The position numbers and the translations under genes were made by a program. Shown here piece by piece: positions 40,181-49,727 of a stretch of DNA of 54,945 nt (its first letter is position 1; the number at the start of each line of letters is the position of its first letter). Source of the DNA: an uncultured Ruminococcus sp. (GTDB lineage Bacteria; Bacillota; Clostridia; Oscillospirales; Ruminococcaceae); the NCBI GenBank assembly GCA_910576995.1, contig CAJTLC010000017.1:1-54945 (forward strand), written 5' to 3'. A model generated the notes under the pieces. That model ran no database searches, was not told the DNA's origin, and worked only from the letters and a program-made list of their open reading frames with translations.

Positions 40181-42625
40181 ATGCCTTTGATCGCGGAAAC
40201 TGCCGTCAGCGGAACAGCATATTCGTTCGATATGCTGTTCAGCTATTCTGTACCAAACGGTATGCTTCTCAGGCGCGGCTGTCGTGTGCTGATTCCTTTC
40301 GGTAGAGGGAATCAGCGCAGAATAGGCGTTGTAATGGAACTACGAGAAAGCGATGAAAGTGGACTGAAAAATATTTCGGCTCAGATAGACAGCGAACCTG
40401 TCGTTTCGGAGGAACTGCTTGATCTTGCCGTATATCTTCACGATCAGACTTTCTGCACATATTTTGACGCAGTCAAAACTATGCTTCCGCCTTCTATGAG
40501 CGTTCATGCAGACGAAAAGTTTGAACTTGCTAAGAATTTTCGCGATATTTCAGGAATTTCCAAAGAAGCTTCCGCTCTGCTGAACAATTTGAAATGTGCT
40601 GATAACAGCAGTATGATTACTGAAATGGCGGCGAATTATATTTCCCGAAGCGGCAGAAAAGTTATAGACGAACTTATCGACGCAGGAGCGTTGAAATCTG
40701 ATAACACTTTCAGGCAGGCTGTAGGGGACGCTGCTGTAAAAATGATTCGCCTTTCCGAAAAATATCTTAACGATCCTGCTGCGTTCAGGCTGACTCCGAA
40801 ACAAAAAATAGCGGCGGAATTCCTTAAAAACTGCGGTTCGGCTTCCGTTAGGGAAACTGCCTATATGTGCGGATTTACAGAATCCGTTGTAAAGCGGCTT
40901 GCCGCAAGCGGAGCTGCCGAGGAGTATGAAATGGAAGTTCTGCGGGGAGTTGGGTACGAGGCGGAAGAGCGAATAGATCCGGAAGGTACTGTGCTTTCGG
41001 AGGAACAGCAGATCGCGCATGACAAGGTTTTCGCGCAGATATCAGAGAAAAAGCCTGCGGTTTTTCTGCTTCATGGCGTGACCGGAAGCGGTAAAACGGC
41101 GGTCTTTGAAAAACTTATATACAATACGATCGTAATGGGGCGCCGCGCGGTACTTCTGATTCCGGAAATCGGTCTGACGCCGCAGGTTCTCAAGCGGTTT
41201 CGTGCGCTGTTCGGCGAAAGAGTGGCGGTGATACACAGCGGTCTTTCATTGGGGCAGCGGCTTGACGAATATAAGAGAATAAAGCGCGGCGACGCGGATA
41301 TAGTAATTGGTACGAGAAGCGCAATTTTTGCGCCTGTTGAAAATATCGGGCTGATAATTATTGATGAAGAGGGCGAACGGTCGTATAAATCGGAAAGTTC
41401 GCCGAGGTATTATTCCCATGATATTGCAAAAAAACGCTGTGCTTATCATGGAGCTGTACTTCTTCTCGCTTCCGCTACACCGTCTATTGAAAGTTATTAT
41501 CTCGCTGAAAAGGGCGTTTACAAGCTGATCGAAATGAAAAAAAGATACGGCAGCAGTCCTCTTCCGACGGTGACGACGGTCGATATGAACGAGGAGCGGC
41601 TTGCGGGAAATCCAACCGAGTTCAGCCGGCTTCTTATTGATGAGATGAATAGCAATCTTCAGAACGGCGAGCAAAGCATTTTGCTGCTAAACAGGCGCGG
41701 TTATCATACGATAATAAGCTGCTGCGACTGCTATCAGCCGCTATATTGCCCAAATTGTTCGGTTCCGCTGACATTTCACAAAAAAAACGGCAAGCTTATG
41801 TGCCATTACTGCGGATTTGCCAGCGAACCTGTTGTGAAATGTCCGCAATGCGGATCTGAACGGATCAAAAGCATGGGATTCGGAACTCAGCGATTGGAAG
41901 ACGAGTTGAATATGCATTTCCCTGACGCACGTATCCTGCGTATGGACGCGGATACCACCTTTTCGCGATATTCCTACGAAAAGGGATTCTCTGCATTCAA
42001 AAACGGCGAGTATGACATCATGGTCGGCACGCAGATGATCGGTAAAGGGCTGGATTTTCCGAATGTCACTCTTGTCGGGGTGCTTTCGGTCGATAAAGCC
42101 TTGTATGCAGGCGATTTTCGAAGCTATGAGAGAACTTTTTCACTTATAACTCAGGTAGTCGGTCGAGGCGGACGCGGTCAGCGTCAGGGGCGCGCGGTAT
42201 TGCAGACTTTCATGCCCGATCACTACATTATGAATCTTGCCGCCGCGCAGGATTATCAGGGATTTTACAGCGAGGAAATTTCAATCCGCCGTGCGATGAT
42301 TTTTCCGCCGCTGTGCGATATGTGCATTTTTTGCCTTTCGGGCGATCTTGATGATGACGTTAAATCGGGAGCAGAGGCGGTATTGCAGTTGATGAATGTT
42401 CGGCTTCGCGAATTACAGCCGAAAACGCCTGTCAGGGTGCTTGGACCGATAAAGGCTTCTTACGGAAAGCTTAACGGAAAATATCGCTGGCGAATAATTA
42501 TGAAGTGCAAAAATAATGCGAAAATTCGCGGATTTATCAGCGCTGTGCTGAAAGAGGGCGCAAAGCTGAACGAGATGAAAAAAATCGCCTTTTACGCCGA
42601 TTTGAACGGCGACGCAGGTGTTTAA
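40181..42625 (+). CDS. priA: Primosomal protein N' (PriA helicase) with DEEG in motif II
   Basis: 814 residues. An N-terminal DNA-binding part is followed by the helicase: Walker A GVTGSGKTAVFEKLI, motif II IIIDEEGERSYKSE (D395-E396-E397-G398), and C-terminal GTQMIGKGLDFPNVTLVGVL. The zinc-binding insertion has the pairs CCDC, YCPNC, MCHYC and KCPQC. PriA reloads the replisome at stalled forks. Typical PriA has DEEH at motif II; here the histidine is glycine, which may alter coupling of ATP hydrolysis. All other motifs look intact. Confidence 0.93.
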   Translation: MPLIAETAVSGTAYSFDMLFSYSVPNGMLLRRGCRVLIPFGRGNQRRIGVVMELRESDESGLKNISAQIDSEPVVSEELLDLAVYLHDQTFCTYFDAVKTMLPPSMSVHADEKFELAKNFRDISGISKEASALLNNLKCADNSSMITEMAANYISRSGRKVIDELIDAGALKSDNTFRQAVGDAAVKMIRLSEKYLNDPAAFRLTPKQKIAAEFLKNCGSASVRETAYMCGFTESVVKRLAASGAAEEYEMEVLRGVGYEAEERIDPEGTVLSEEQQIAHDKVFAQISEKKPAVFLLHGVTGSGKTAVFEKLIYNTIVMGRRAVLLIPEIGLTPQVLKRFRALFGERVAVIHSGLSLGQRLDEYKRIKRGDADIVIGTRSAIFAPVENIGLIIIDEEGERSYKSESSPRYYSHDIAKKRCAYHGAVLLLASATPSIESYYLAEKGVYKLIEMKKRYGSSPLPTVTTVDMNEERLAGNPTEFSRLLIDEMNSNLQNGEQSILLLNRRGYHTIISCCDCYQPLYCPNCSVPLTFHKKNGKLMCHYCGFASEPVVKCPQCGSERIKSMGFGTQRLEDELNMHFPDARILRMDADTTFSRYSYEKGFSAFKNGEYDIMVGTQMIGKGLDFPNVTLVGVLSVDKALYAGDFRSYERTFSLITQVVGRGGRGQRQGRAVLQTFMPDHYIMNLAAAQDYQGFYSEEISIRRAMIFPPLCDMCIFCLSGDLDDDVKSGAEAVLQLMNVRLRELQPKTPVRVLGPIKASYGKLNGKYRWRIIMKCKNNAKIRGFISAVLKEGAKLNEMKKIAFYADLNGDAGV

Positions 42626-42652
42626 CATTATAATATAAAGGATCAAAAAAGT

Positions 42653-43114
42653 ATGGCTCTTAGAAAAATATTAAACGATAGGGATGAAATGCTTCATAAG
42701 GTTTGTAAACCTGTGGAGAAATTTGATGAGAAATTAGCAATTCTTTTGGATGATATGCACGAAACTCTTGATAAGGCGCAAGGTCTTGGACTTGCTGCGC
42801 CTCAGGTAGGTTTGTGCAGAAGAATTTTTATTATGCACCTTGACGAGGGAAATGTTGAAGTGATAAATCCGCAGATTCTCTCAGCAAAGGGCAGGCAGCG
42901 AGTTGCAGAAGGCTGCCTTTCATGTCCGAATATTTGGGGATATGTGACGCGTCCAAAGAAGGTGATCCTCAAAGCGCAGGATCGCTTCGGAAACTGGTTC
43001 GAGCGCGAATTTACCGAACTTGGCGCTCAATGCGTAAGCCATGAAAACGATCATCTTGACGGTCATGTGTTTACGGAAAAAGTCGAGGAATATTTTGTAC
43101 CCGAGGAGGAGTAA
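42653..43114 (+). CDS. def: Peptide deformylase
   Basis: 153 residues with the three PDF motifs: GLGLAAPQVG, EGCLSCPN (metal cysteine) and the metal site HENDHLDG. It removes the N-formyl group from nascent proteins. It is followed after 2 bp by fmt, its functional counterpart. Confidence 0.96.
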   Translation: MALRKILNDRDEMLHKVCKPVEKFDEKLAILLDDMHETLDKAQGLGLAAPQVGLCRRIFIMHLDEGNVEVINPQILSAKGRQRVAEGCLSCPNIWGYVTRPKKVILKAQDRFGNWFEREFTELGAQCVSHENDHLDGHVFTEKVEEYFVPEEE

Positions 43115-43116
43115 GC

Positions 43117-44040
43117 TTGAAAATTGTTTTTATGGGAACTCCGGATTTCGCTGTGCCATGCCTGCGAAAATTAGCTGAAAGCGAACATGATGTCGCGGCT
43201 GTTTTTACCCAGCCCGATAAGCCGAAGGGTCGAGGCTATAAGATGATTCCGACTCCGGTCAAGGCTGCCGCGCTGGAATATGGCATCGAAGTTTATCAGC
43301 CTATTTCTATGCGCAAAGGCGACGACGCGGCAGAAGCATTGAATATTTTGCACAATATTGCTCCCGACCTTATCGTAGTTACGGCATATGGTAAGATTCT
43401 TCCGAAAGAGATTCTTGAACTTCCAAAGTACGGCTGCATTAATATTCATGCGTCGCTGCTTCCGAAATACCGAGGCGCTGCTCCGATAAACTGGGTTTTG
43501 CTTAACGGAGAAACAGAAACCGGCGTTACGTCGATGCAGATGAGCGAGGGGCTGGATACGGGTGATATGCTTATAAAAAAATCCGTGAAAATCGGCGAAA
43601 ATGAGACGTATTCGCAGCTTTACAGCCGTCTTTCGGAGATAGGCGGAGAAGTTCTTGCCGAAACTCTCGACGCGCTGGAGTCTGGTAATCTCGTTCCTGA
43701 AAAGCAGGACGATTCGCTAAGCTGTTATTCTCCGATGATCAGAAAAGAAATGAGCGCGCTTGATTTTTCAAGATCGGCGTCGGAACTTCATAACATTATT
43801 CGCGGCGTAACGGGATTCACGATGATGGGCGGCAAGCGACTGAAAGTATTTGCTTCTGAAATTTCGGACAATATTGCTCATGGCGATGCCGGTACTATTG
43901 CAGATGCGGACGATTTTTCCGTGAATTGCGGCGCAGGTACGATAAAATTCTGCGAAATTCAGCTTGAGGGCGGAAAACGCATGAAAACTGCTGATTTTCT
44001 TCGCGGCAGAAAGCTGACTAAGGGAGAAAAACTCGGCTGA
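43117..44040 (+). CDS. fmt: Methionyl-tRNA formyltransferase
   Basis: 307 residues. Start KIVFMGTPDFAVPCL; the formyl-transfer region contains INIHASLLPKYRGAAPINW, and the C-terminal OB-fold follows. It formylates initiator Met-tRNA using 10-formyl-THF. The start codon is TTG 43117 with GAGGAG upstream. Confidence 0.95.
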   Translation: MKIVFMGTPDFAVPCLRKLAESEHDVAAVFTQPDKPKGRGYKMIPTPVKAAALEYGIEVYQPISMRKGDDAAEALNILHNIAPDLIVVTAYGKILPKEILELPKYGCINIHASLLPKYRGAAPINWVLLNGETETGVTSMQMSEGLDTGDMLIKKSVKIGENETYSQLYSRLSEIGGEVLAETLDALESGNLVPEKQDDSLSCYSPMIRKEMSALDFSRSASELHNIIRGVTGFTMMGGKRLKVFASEISDNIAHGDAGTIADADDFSVNCGAGTIKFCEIQLEGGKRMKTADFLRGRKLTKGEKLG

Positions 44041-44056
44041 GTTTGAGGATATAAAA

Positions 44057-45367
44057 ATGATGAATCCACGATATGTTGCTGCGAAACTTCTCGACAAAAT
44101 GTTTTGCAGCGGAAGTTATTCCAATATACAGCTTAACAGCGGCTTGGAAAGAGCCGATCTCGATGAAAAAGATCGGAGATTATGTACCGCGATATACTAC
44201 GGAGTGATACAGAGGAAGATTACTCTTGATTATATTTTAGCACAATATTGCTCGCGGCCTCTGCGCAAAATGGACAGCATAATTGTAACTATATTGCGGT
44301 GCGGAATCTATCAGCTGCTCTTCATGAACAGCATTCCCGATAACGCGGCGGTCAACGAAAGCGTTACGCTTGCCAAGCAATTCGGCAAAACAAGCGCTTC
44401 CGGAATGATCAACGCTGTGCTGCGGAATTTTATTCGAAGCGGCAAAAAAATCGAATCCAAAGGCAGCGAATTTGAGAAGCTTTCGATTGAATATTCCTGC
44501 CCGATCTCGCTTGTTGAAAGTCTCGCAAACGATTACGGAAATGAGACCGCAAAGAATTTTCTGCAATGGAGTCTGACGGAGGGAACGACGTATATTCGGC
44601 GAAATCCGCTGAAATGCTCCAATGAGGAGCTTATGAATGCTTTGGGAAAAATCGAGCTGAAAAGGCATTCTATAGATGAGTTTTGCTATTGTGTGGACGG
44701 CGGCGATCTTGTTAATACCAAGGCCTTTCGCGAGGGTTGGTTTCATGTGCAGGATCTGTCGTCGCAGATATGCTGCAAGTCGCTTGCGCCGACGGAAAAT
44801 GATCTTGTACTCGATATTTGCGCCGCTCCGGGCGGAAAAACTTTCACCATGGCGGAGATGATGAACGGCAAAGGCGAAATTCACGCTTTCGATCTTCATG
44901 AAAAGCGCGTGAAGCTTATCCGCGACGGCGCAGAAAGGCTCGGACTCCCCAATATTACGGCAAAAACAGGCGATGCTTCTGTGTTTAATGCCGAACTGCC
45001 GAAGTACACGAAGATTCTTTGCGACGTGCCGTGTTCGGGATTTGGGGTGGTTCGCCACAAGCCCGAAATAAAATACAAAGATTTGTCGGAATTTGCAAGA
45101 CTGCCTGAAATTCAGTACAATATTGCTATGAATGCTTTGAACTATCTTGCGGTCGGAGGCGAGATGATCTATTCGACCTGCACCGTAAGAAAAGCCGAAA
45201 ATGAGGAAGTCGTTTTGCGGCTTCTGGAAAATTGTCCTCAGATCGAACTTTGTGAAATGCCAACTATAATGGGCAGTAAGTTTGAAAGCATGACTACGCT
45301 TTTCCCCTCAGATTTTGATGGGAACGACGGATTCTTCATTGCAAAGTTAAGAAAACTAAAACTTTAA
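44057..45367 (+). CDS. rsmB: 16S rRNA (cytosine-967-C5) methyltransferase
   Basis: 436 residues. An N-terminal NusB-like RNA-binding region (1-140) is followed by the SAM domain with DICAAPGGKTFTMAE, the DVPCSGFGVVRHKPE motif IV cysteine and the STCTV motif VI cysteine. It lies 16 bp after fmt, as in Bacillus (no zinc protease gene between them). Confidence 0.94.
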   Translation: MMNPRYVAAKLLDKMFCSGSYSNIQLNSGLERADLDEKDRRLCTAIYYGVIQRKITLDYILAQYCSRPLRKMDSIIVTILRCGIYQLLFMNSIPDNAAVNESVTLAKQFGKTSASGMINAVLRNFIRSGKKIESKGSEFEKLSIEYSCPISLVESLANDYGNETAKNFLQWSLTEGTTYIRRNPLKCSNEELMNALGKIELKRHSIDEFCYCVDGGDLVNTKAFREGWFHVQDLSSQICCKSLAPTENDLVLDICAAPGGKTFTMAEMMNGKGEIHAFDLHEKRVKLIRDGAERLGLPNITAKTGDASVFNAELPKYTKILCDVPCSGFGVVRHKPEIKYKDLSEFARLPEIQYNIAMNALNYLAVGGEMIYSTCTVRKAENEEVVLRLLENCPQIELCEMPTIMGSKFESMTTLFPSDFDGNDGFFIAKLRKLKL

Positions 45368-45393
45368 ATATTTTTATTAAAGGTTGTGAGCCG

Positions 45394-46425
45394 GTGGAAA
45401 AAATCGATATTTTAAGTCTCGGACTTCAGGAACTTCAGGATGAGATCGTGAAGTTCGGTGAGAAAAAATTCAGGGCGAAACAAATTTTTCAGTGGCTTCA
45501 TGTTAAAAGGGTCTTCGATTTTGACAAAATGACTGATATTTCTGTCCAATTAAGAGCGCGATTAAAAGAAAATTTTTGTGTAAATAGACTATTTGTGCAG
45601 AAAAGACTTGAATCTTCTATAGATAATACTGTAAAATATCTGTATAGACTTTCCGACGGGAATTTTGTTGAGACGGTTTTGATGGAATACAGTTACGGTT
45701 TCAGCCTTTGCGTTTCCACTCAGGTGGGCTGCAAAATGGGGTGCAGATTCTGTGCTTCGGCTATTGCCGGATTTGTAAGAGATCTTTCGCCGTCGGAGAT
45801 CTTGATGCAGATCTACGAGACTGAAAAAAATTCCGGAGTAAAAATTTCCGGACTTGTACTCATGGGCATCGGCGAACCGCTCGATAACTACGACAACGTT
45901 CTGAAATTTCTGGAACTGCTTTCTTCTAAGGACGGCAATAATTTCAGTCTGCGTCATGTTTCGCTTTCGACCTGCGGTATCGTTCCGAAAATTTACGAAC
46001 TGGCGAAGCTGAAACTGGGGCTTACGCTCTGCATTTCTCTTCATAGTTCGGAAAATTCCGCAAGAAGTGAAATAATGCCTGTCAATCGTGCATATAATAT
46101 TCAGGAGCTTCTCGAAGCCTGTCGGCGATATATTGCGGAGACAGGCAGGCGGATAACTTTTGAATACGCCGTGATAGACGGCGTTAATTCTTCCGATGCA
46201 GACGCGGACAGGCTGTCCGATCTTCTGCGCGGAATAAACTGCCATGTTAATCTTATACCGGTCAACAAGGTGAAGGAGAGAAGCTATTCCACCGCGGCGA
46301 ACGCTGTTTCCGCCTTTGCTGCGCGGCTGGGAAAACGCGGTATCAACGCTACTGTAAGACGTACTCTTGGAAGTGATATAGAGGCAGCCTGCGGTCAGTT
46401 GAGACGCGACGCTGCAAAAAAATGA
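45394..46425 (+). CDS. rlmN: 23S rRNA (adenine-2503-C2) methyltransferase, radical SAM
   Basis: 343 residues. The cluster motif is GCKMGCRFCAS (CxxxCxxC), and the conserved C-terminal catalytic cysteine lies in AACGQLRRDA. It methylates A2503 of 23S rRNA and A37 of some tRNAs. The likely start is GTG 45394, which fits family N-termini. Confidence 0.94.
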   Translation: MEKIDILSLGLQELQDEIVKFGEKKFRAKQIFQWLHVKRVFDFDKMTDISVQLRARLKENFCVNRLFVQKRLESSIDNTVKYLYRLSDGNFVETVLMEYSYGFSLCVSTQVGCKMGCRFCASAIAGFVRDLSPSEILMQIYETEKNSGVKISGLVLMGIGEPLDNYDNVLKFLELLSSKDGNNFSLRHVSLSTCGIVPKIYELAKLKLGLTLCISLHSSENSARSEIMPVNRAYNIQELLEACRRYIAETGRRITFEYAVIDGVNSSDADADRLSDLLRGINCHVNLIPVNKVKERSYSTAANAVSAFAARLGKRGINATVRRTLGSDIEAACGQLRRDAAKK

Positions 46426-46450
46426 AAACTAAGAATGGAGGTGCGCGGGG

Positions 46451-47176
46451 TTGAGATTCAGATTCGGAACCGATATTGGTTTGAAGCGCGAAGAAAATCA
46501 GGACGCCGTAAGATGCGAATATTTCGGACATAACATACTTGCCGTAGTGTGCGATGGCATGGGCGGAGAACGTGCAGGAAAAGAAGCGAGTCATATCGCC
46601 ATTAATGAATTTTTTCAGCGGTTTTCCGATGGATACAGCGAAAGTCTCGGCGATGACGATATAAGAAAACTGATGATCTCCTCTATCTCGGCTGCGAATT
46701 CCGTGATATATACGAGAGCAAGGCTGGATTTTAAAAATTTTGGCATGGGAACTACCTGCGTTGCCGCTTTTGTTAATTCAAAAGCTGCGTTTATCGCCAA
46801 TGTGGGGGACAGCCGGGCATATCTTATATCCGATACGGGACTTCATCCCATAACCACAGACCACAATGTGGCGGCGCTCCTTTACGAGCAGGGAAAGATA
46901 ACGAAAGAGCAGATGGCGACTCATCCCCAGAAACATATGCTTACACGCGCCGTTGGCGTGGATAAGACCGTTCTGACCGATACCTTTCATCTCGATTATG
47001 AGGATAAAATAAATCTGCTGCTTTGTTCCGACGGCTTGTCGGGTTATTGCAGCGACGACGAGATCTACGATACGATCTCCGAAGCCGATCCCGACGGCAT
47101 AGCCGACGCGCTGATAAAACTTGCAAACGGCAAGGGCGGCAGGGATAATGTCACAGTAGCAATTGTTTCAGATTAA
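46451..47176 (+). CDS. prpC: PP2C-type Ser/Thr protein phosphatase
   Basis: 241 residues. Metal and catalytic motifs: REENQDAV, VCDGMGGERAGKEAS, NVGDSRAYL, CSDGLSGY and GGRDNVTVAIV. It is the partner phosphatase of the PASTA kinase downstream and reverses its phosphorylation. The start is TTG 46451 with GGAGG upstream. It is normally adjacent to prkC; here 220 bp with element C2 separate them. Confidence 0.95.
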   Translation: MRFRFGTDIGLKREENQDAVRCEYFGHNILAVVCDGMGGERAGKEASHIAINEFFQRFSDGYSESLGDDDIRKLMISSISAANSVIYTRARLDFKNFGMGTTCVAAFVNSKAAFIANVGDSRAYLISDTGLHPITTDHNVAALLYEQGKITKEQMATHPQKHMLTRAVGVDKTVLTDTFHLDYEDKINLLLCSDGLSGYCSDDEIYDTISEADPDGIADALIKLANGKGGRDNVTVAIVSD

Positions 47177-47193
47177 CTAAGTACGGACCGCTT

Positions 47194-47353
47194 TATACTT
47201 GACTCTATTGCAAAATGTCCAAAGAATGCTGAACAGAAAATTCGTATGTCAAGGCGGAGGAGGAAAGCGTGCTGACGCACGGTGACGACGACAACGCAGA
47301 CAGACGGAATTTATGTCAGCATGACTGGATAGTTTGCAATAGAGGCCAGTATA
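47194..47353 (+). repeat. Inverted-repeat element C2 with the 49-nt core, between prpC and prkC
   Basis: The ends TATACTTGACTCTATTGCAA and the near-inverse copy ending at 47353 match at 24 of 28 positions. The core at 47251-47299 (GGCGGAGGAGGAAAGC, then GTGCTGACGCAC) is identical to that in C3 and matches C1 at 48 of 49. The left 120 bp are almost identical to C3. Confidence 0.88.
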
Positions 47354-47396
47354 CTTAGTAAGCGTACCATAATAATTCTAAAGGAAGGATAAGACA

Positions 47397-49727
47397 ATGG
47401 ATAAGTACATTGGCAAAAAGCTCGACGGCAGATATGAGATCACCGAGCTTATAGGCGTCGGCGGAATGGCTGAAGTTTATAAGGGCGTTGACGTCATTGA
47501 CAATAAACCCGTCGCTATCAAGATTCTGAAAAAGGAGTATGCGGAAAACGAGGAATTCCTCCGCCGCTTCCGTAATGAATCGAAAGCAATAGCAGTTCTT
47601 TCTCACCCGAATATCGTAAAAATCTATGACGTCGGATTTTCCGACAAGCTTCAGTATATCGTTATGGAATATATCGACGGCATCACCCTGAAGGAATATA
47701 TTGAAGATGAAAAAGTTATATCATGGAAGGAGACCGTTCATTTTGTAATACAGATCCTGCGCGCTCTCCAGCACGCTCATGATAAGGGGATCGTACACAG
47801 AGACATAAAGCCGCAGAATATTATGATGTTCAGCGACGGCACTATCAAGGTCATGGATTTCGGTATTGCCAAATTCGCGCGCGAGGAAGGCAAAACGGCT
47901 ACCGATCAGGCTATAGGCAGCGTTCATTACATCAGTCCCGAACAGGCAAGCGGCGCGGTTACGGACGCCAAGAGCGATATTTACTCCGTCGGCGCTATGA
48001 TGTACGAAATGCTTTCGGGAAGAAAGCCTTTCGACAGCGATAATCCTGTTGCGATAGCGGTAATGCATATGCACGATATTCCGGAGCGTCCCAAGGCGGT
48101 TAACGGAGATATCCCCGACGGTCTTGAGGAAATAGTTCTCAAAGCCATGGAAAAAGCTCCGGAAGACAGATATCGCAATACGGGCGAAATGATCGCGGAT
48201 ATCGAAAAATTCAAGGCTAATCCGAATATGGTGTTTGGATATTATCAGGAAGAGGATGTCGATGATTCATCTGAAACTCATCTTTATACAAATCCTGCCG
48301 ACATAGAGCTTCCGCCAGCGGAAGAGGTCGTTGCCGTACGCAAACAGTCGTATGCGGCGGCAGGCGGCGACGGAAGAGTACGCAGACAGCAACAGGCATA
48401 TGGAAATGCATATAATAACAACGATTATTACGACGATGACGACGACGATGAAGAGGAAGAGCGTTCTTCACTGGTAGTTCCGGTACTGACGGCTGTAGTC
48501 GTGGTAGTTATCATTGTCGGAGTTATCGTTATATCGCTTCTTCTGACGGATTCAATAAAGGGTACGAAGAACGAAAACGACTGGAGAATGCCGGATGTTG
48601 TCGGCATGGATTTTAACAATGCTGTAAGCATGTACGGAAATAATATTCAATTTGAGGACGACGGTCAGGAATTTAACGAAGCCGAACCCGGAATAATCAT
48701 TGAACAGGATATCGAACCCGGTACGGAATTCAAAAAGGGCGACGTTTTGAAAGTTAAGATAAGCAAGGGCATGGAGACGGTAGAAGTTCCGGATGTTACA
48801 CAGAAAAATGCGGAGCTTGCCAAAGATATGCTCAAGCAGATAGACTTGAAAGCCGAGATACGTAATTCGTCCAGTACGGACGTTCCGAAGGGATATGTTA
48901 TAAAAACCGAACCCGAGGCGGGTCAGCAGGCGTATAAGAATTCAACGATCATCGTGTATGTCAGCATCGGTCAGGAAGCAGGTCAGCTCAGCGTTGACGA
49001 CTGGGTCGGCAAAACTATCGAGGACGCTACGCAGCTTGCGGAATACAAGGGATTGAAGGTTGAACCCGTTCCCGTTGCTTCTTATGAAGAAGAAGGCATA
49101 GTCGTTAAGCAGTCCCTCAAGAAGGGCGAAAAGGTTGAAACAGGAACAGTTATTAAGTTTGAATACAGTAACGGTAAATCTCCCGACGGCGAAATTCCGT
49201 TTACAGTTGAACTTCCCGGAGACGCAGTGGGTATATTTACTATTTCATTTATCCTCCAGAACGAGGATGGAACGATGAATACTCAGCAAACGCCTACATT
49301 CTCGGTTCCGGAATATGAAACAATTACTTTCCCTGTCGTAGGTTCAGGCGAGAATGTTTCGGTACAGGTTATTCTTACCAATATGATAACTCAGGAAAGA
49401 GCGAATATCGGTACGTATAAATTCAACTTTGCCGATAATGTTGTTAATACTGTTTCAGGCGGCGATCCACGTGCAGCATTCGAACTGGCAGGCGGTTTCC
49501 CCGCGCCTTCAACGGAAGCTCCGACAACTCCTCCTCCAACAAATCCTCCCACTCCTACAAATCCTCCTGTGACCAATCCTCCGGTTGACGAAAGAATTCC
49601 CGGTGTGAATGGTATTTACGGCTCTGACGGCGAATGGTATCAATATATCGAATATGTCAACGGCGAATGGGCAAATGACGGAAGCGGCTGGATATGGTAC
49701 GACGGATGTGGTCCAAAACAATGGTAA
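47397..49727 (+). CDS. prkC: PASTA-domain Ser/Thr protein kinase
   Basis: 776 residues. The kinase domain (about 10-275) has GVGGMAEVYKG, VAIKILKK, HRDIKPQNIMM, DFGIAKF and SPEQASG. A juxtamembrane acidic stretch (DDDDDDEEEE) precedes one membrane segment (about 360-385). Three PASTA repeats follow (about 399-463, 464-529 and 530-595), then a beta-rich domain, a Pro/Thr-rich linker (about 704-728) and an unusual aromatic tail DGEWYQYIEYVNGEWANDG with several Trp. It senses wall fragments outside and phosphorylates growth and sporulation targets inside. AAGGAAGGAT precedes the start. Confidence 0.95.
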   Translation: MDKYIGKKLDGRYEITELIGVGGMAEVYKGVDVIDNKPVAIKILKKEYAENEEFLRRFRNESKAIAVLSHPNIVKIYDVGFSDKLQYIVMEYIDGITLKEYIEDEKVISWKETVHFVIQILRALQHAHDKGIVHRDIKPQNIMMFSDGTIKVMDFGIAKFAREEGKTATDQAIGSVHYISPEQASGAVTDAKSDIYSVGAMMYEMLSGRKPFDSDNPVAIAVMHMHDIPERPKAVNGDIPDGLEEIVLKAMEKAPEDRYRNTGEMIADIEKFKANPNMVFGYYQEEDVDDSSETHLYTNPADIELPPAEEVVAVRKQSYAAAGGDGRVRRQQQAYGNAYNNNDYYDDDDDDEEEERSSLVVPVLTAVVVVVIIVGVIVISLLLTDSIKGTKNENDWRMPDVVGMDFNNAVSMYGNNIQFEDDGQEFNEAEPGIIIEQDIEPGTEFKKGDVLKVKISKGMETVEVPDVTQKNAELAKDMLKQIDLKAEIRNSSSTDVPKGYVIKTEPEAGQQAYKNSTIIVYVSIGQEAGQLSVDDWVGKTIEDATQLAEYKGLKVEPVPVASYEEEGIVVKQSLKKGEKVETGTVIKFEYSNGKSPDGEIPFTVELPGDAVGIFTISFILQNEDGTMNTQQTPTFSVPEYETITFPVVGSGENVSVQVILTNMITQERANIGTYKFNFADNVVNTVSGGDPRAAFELAGGFPAPSTEAPTTPPPTNPPTPTNPPVTNPPVDERIPGVNGIYGSDGEWYQYIEYVNGEWANDGSGWIWYDGCGPKQW

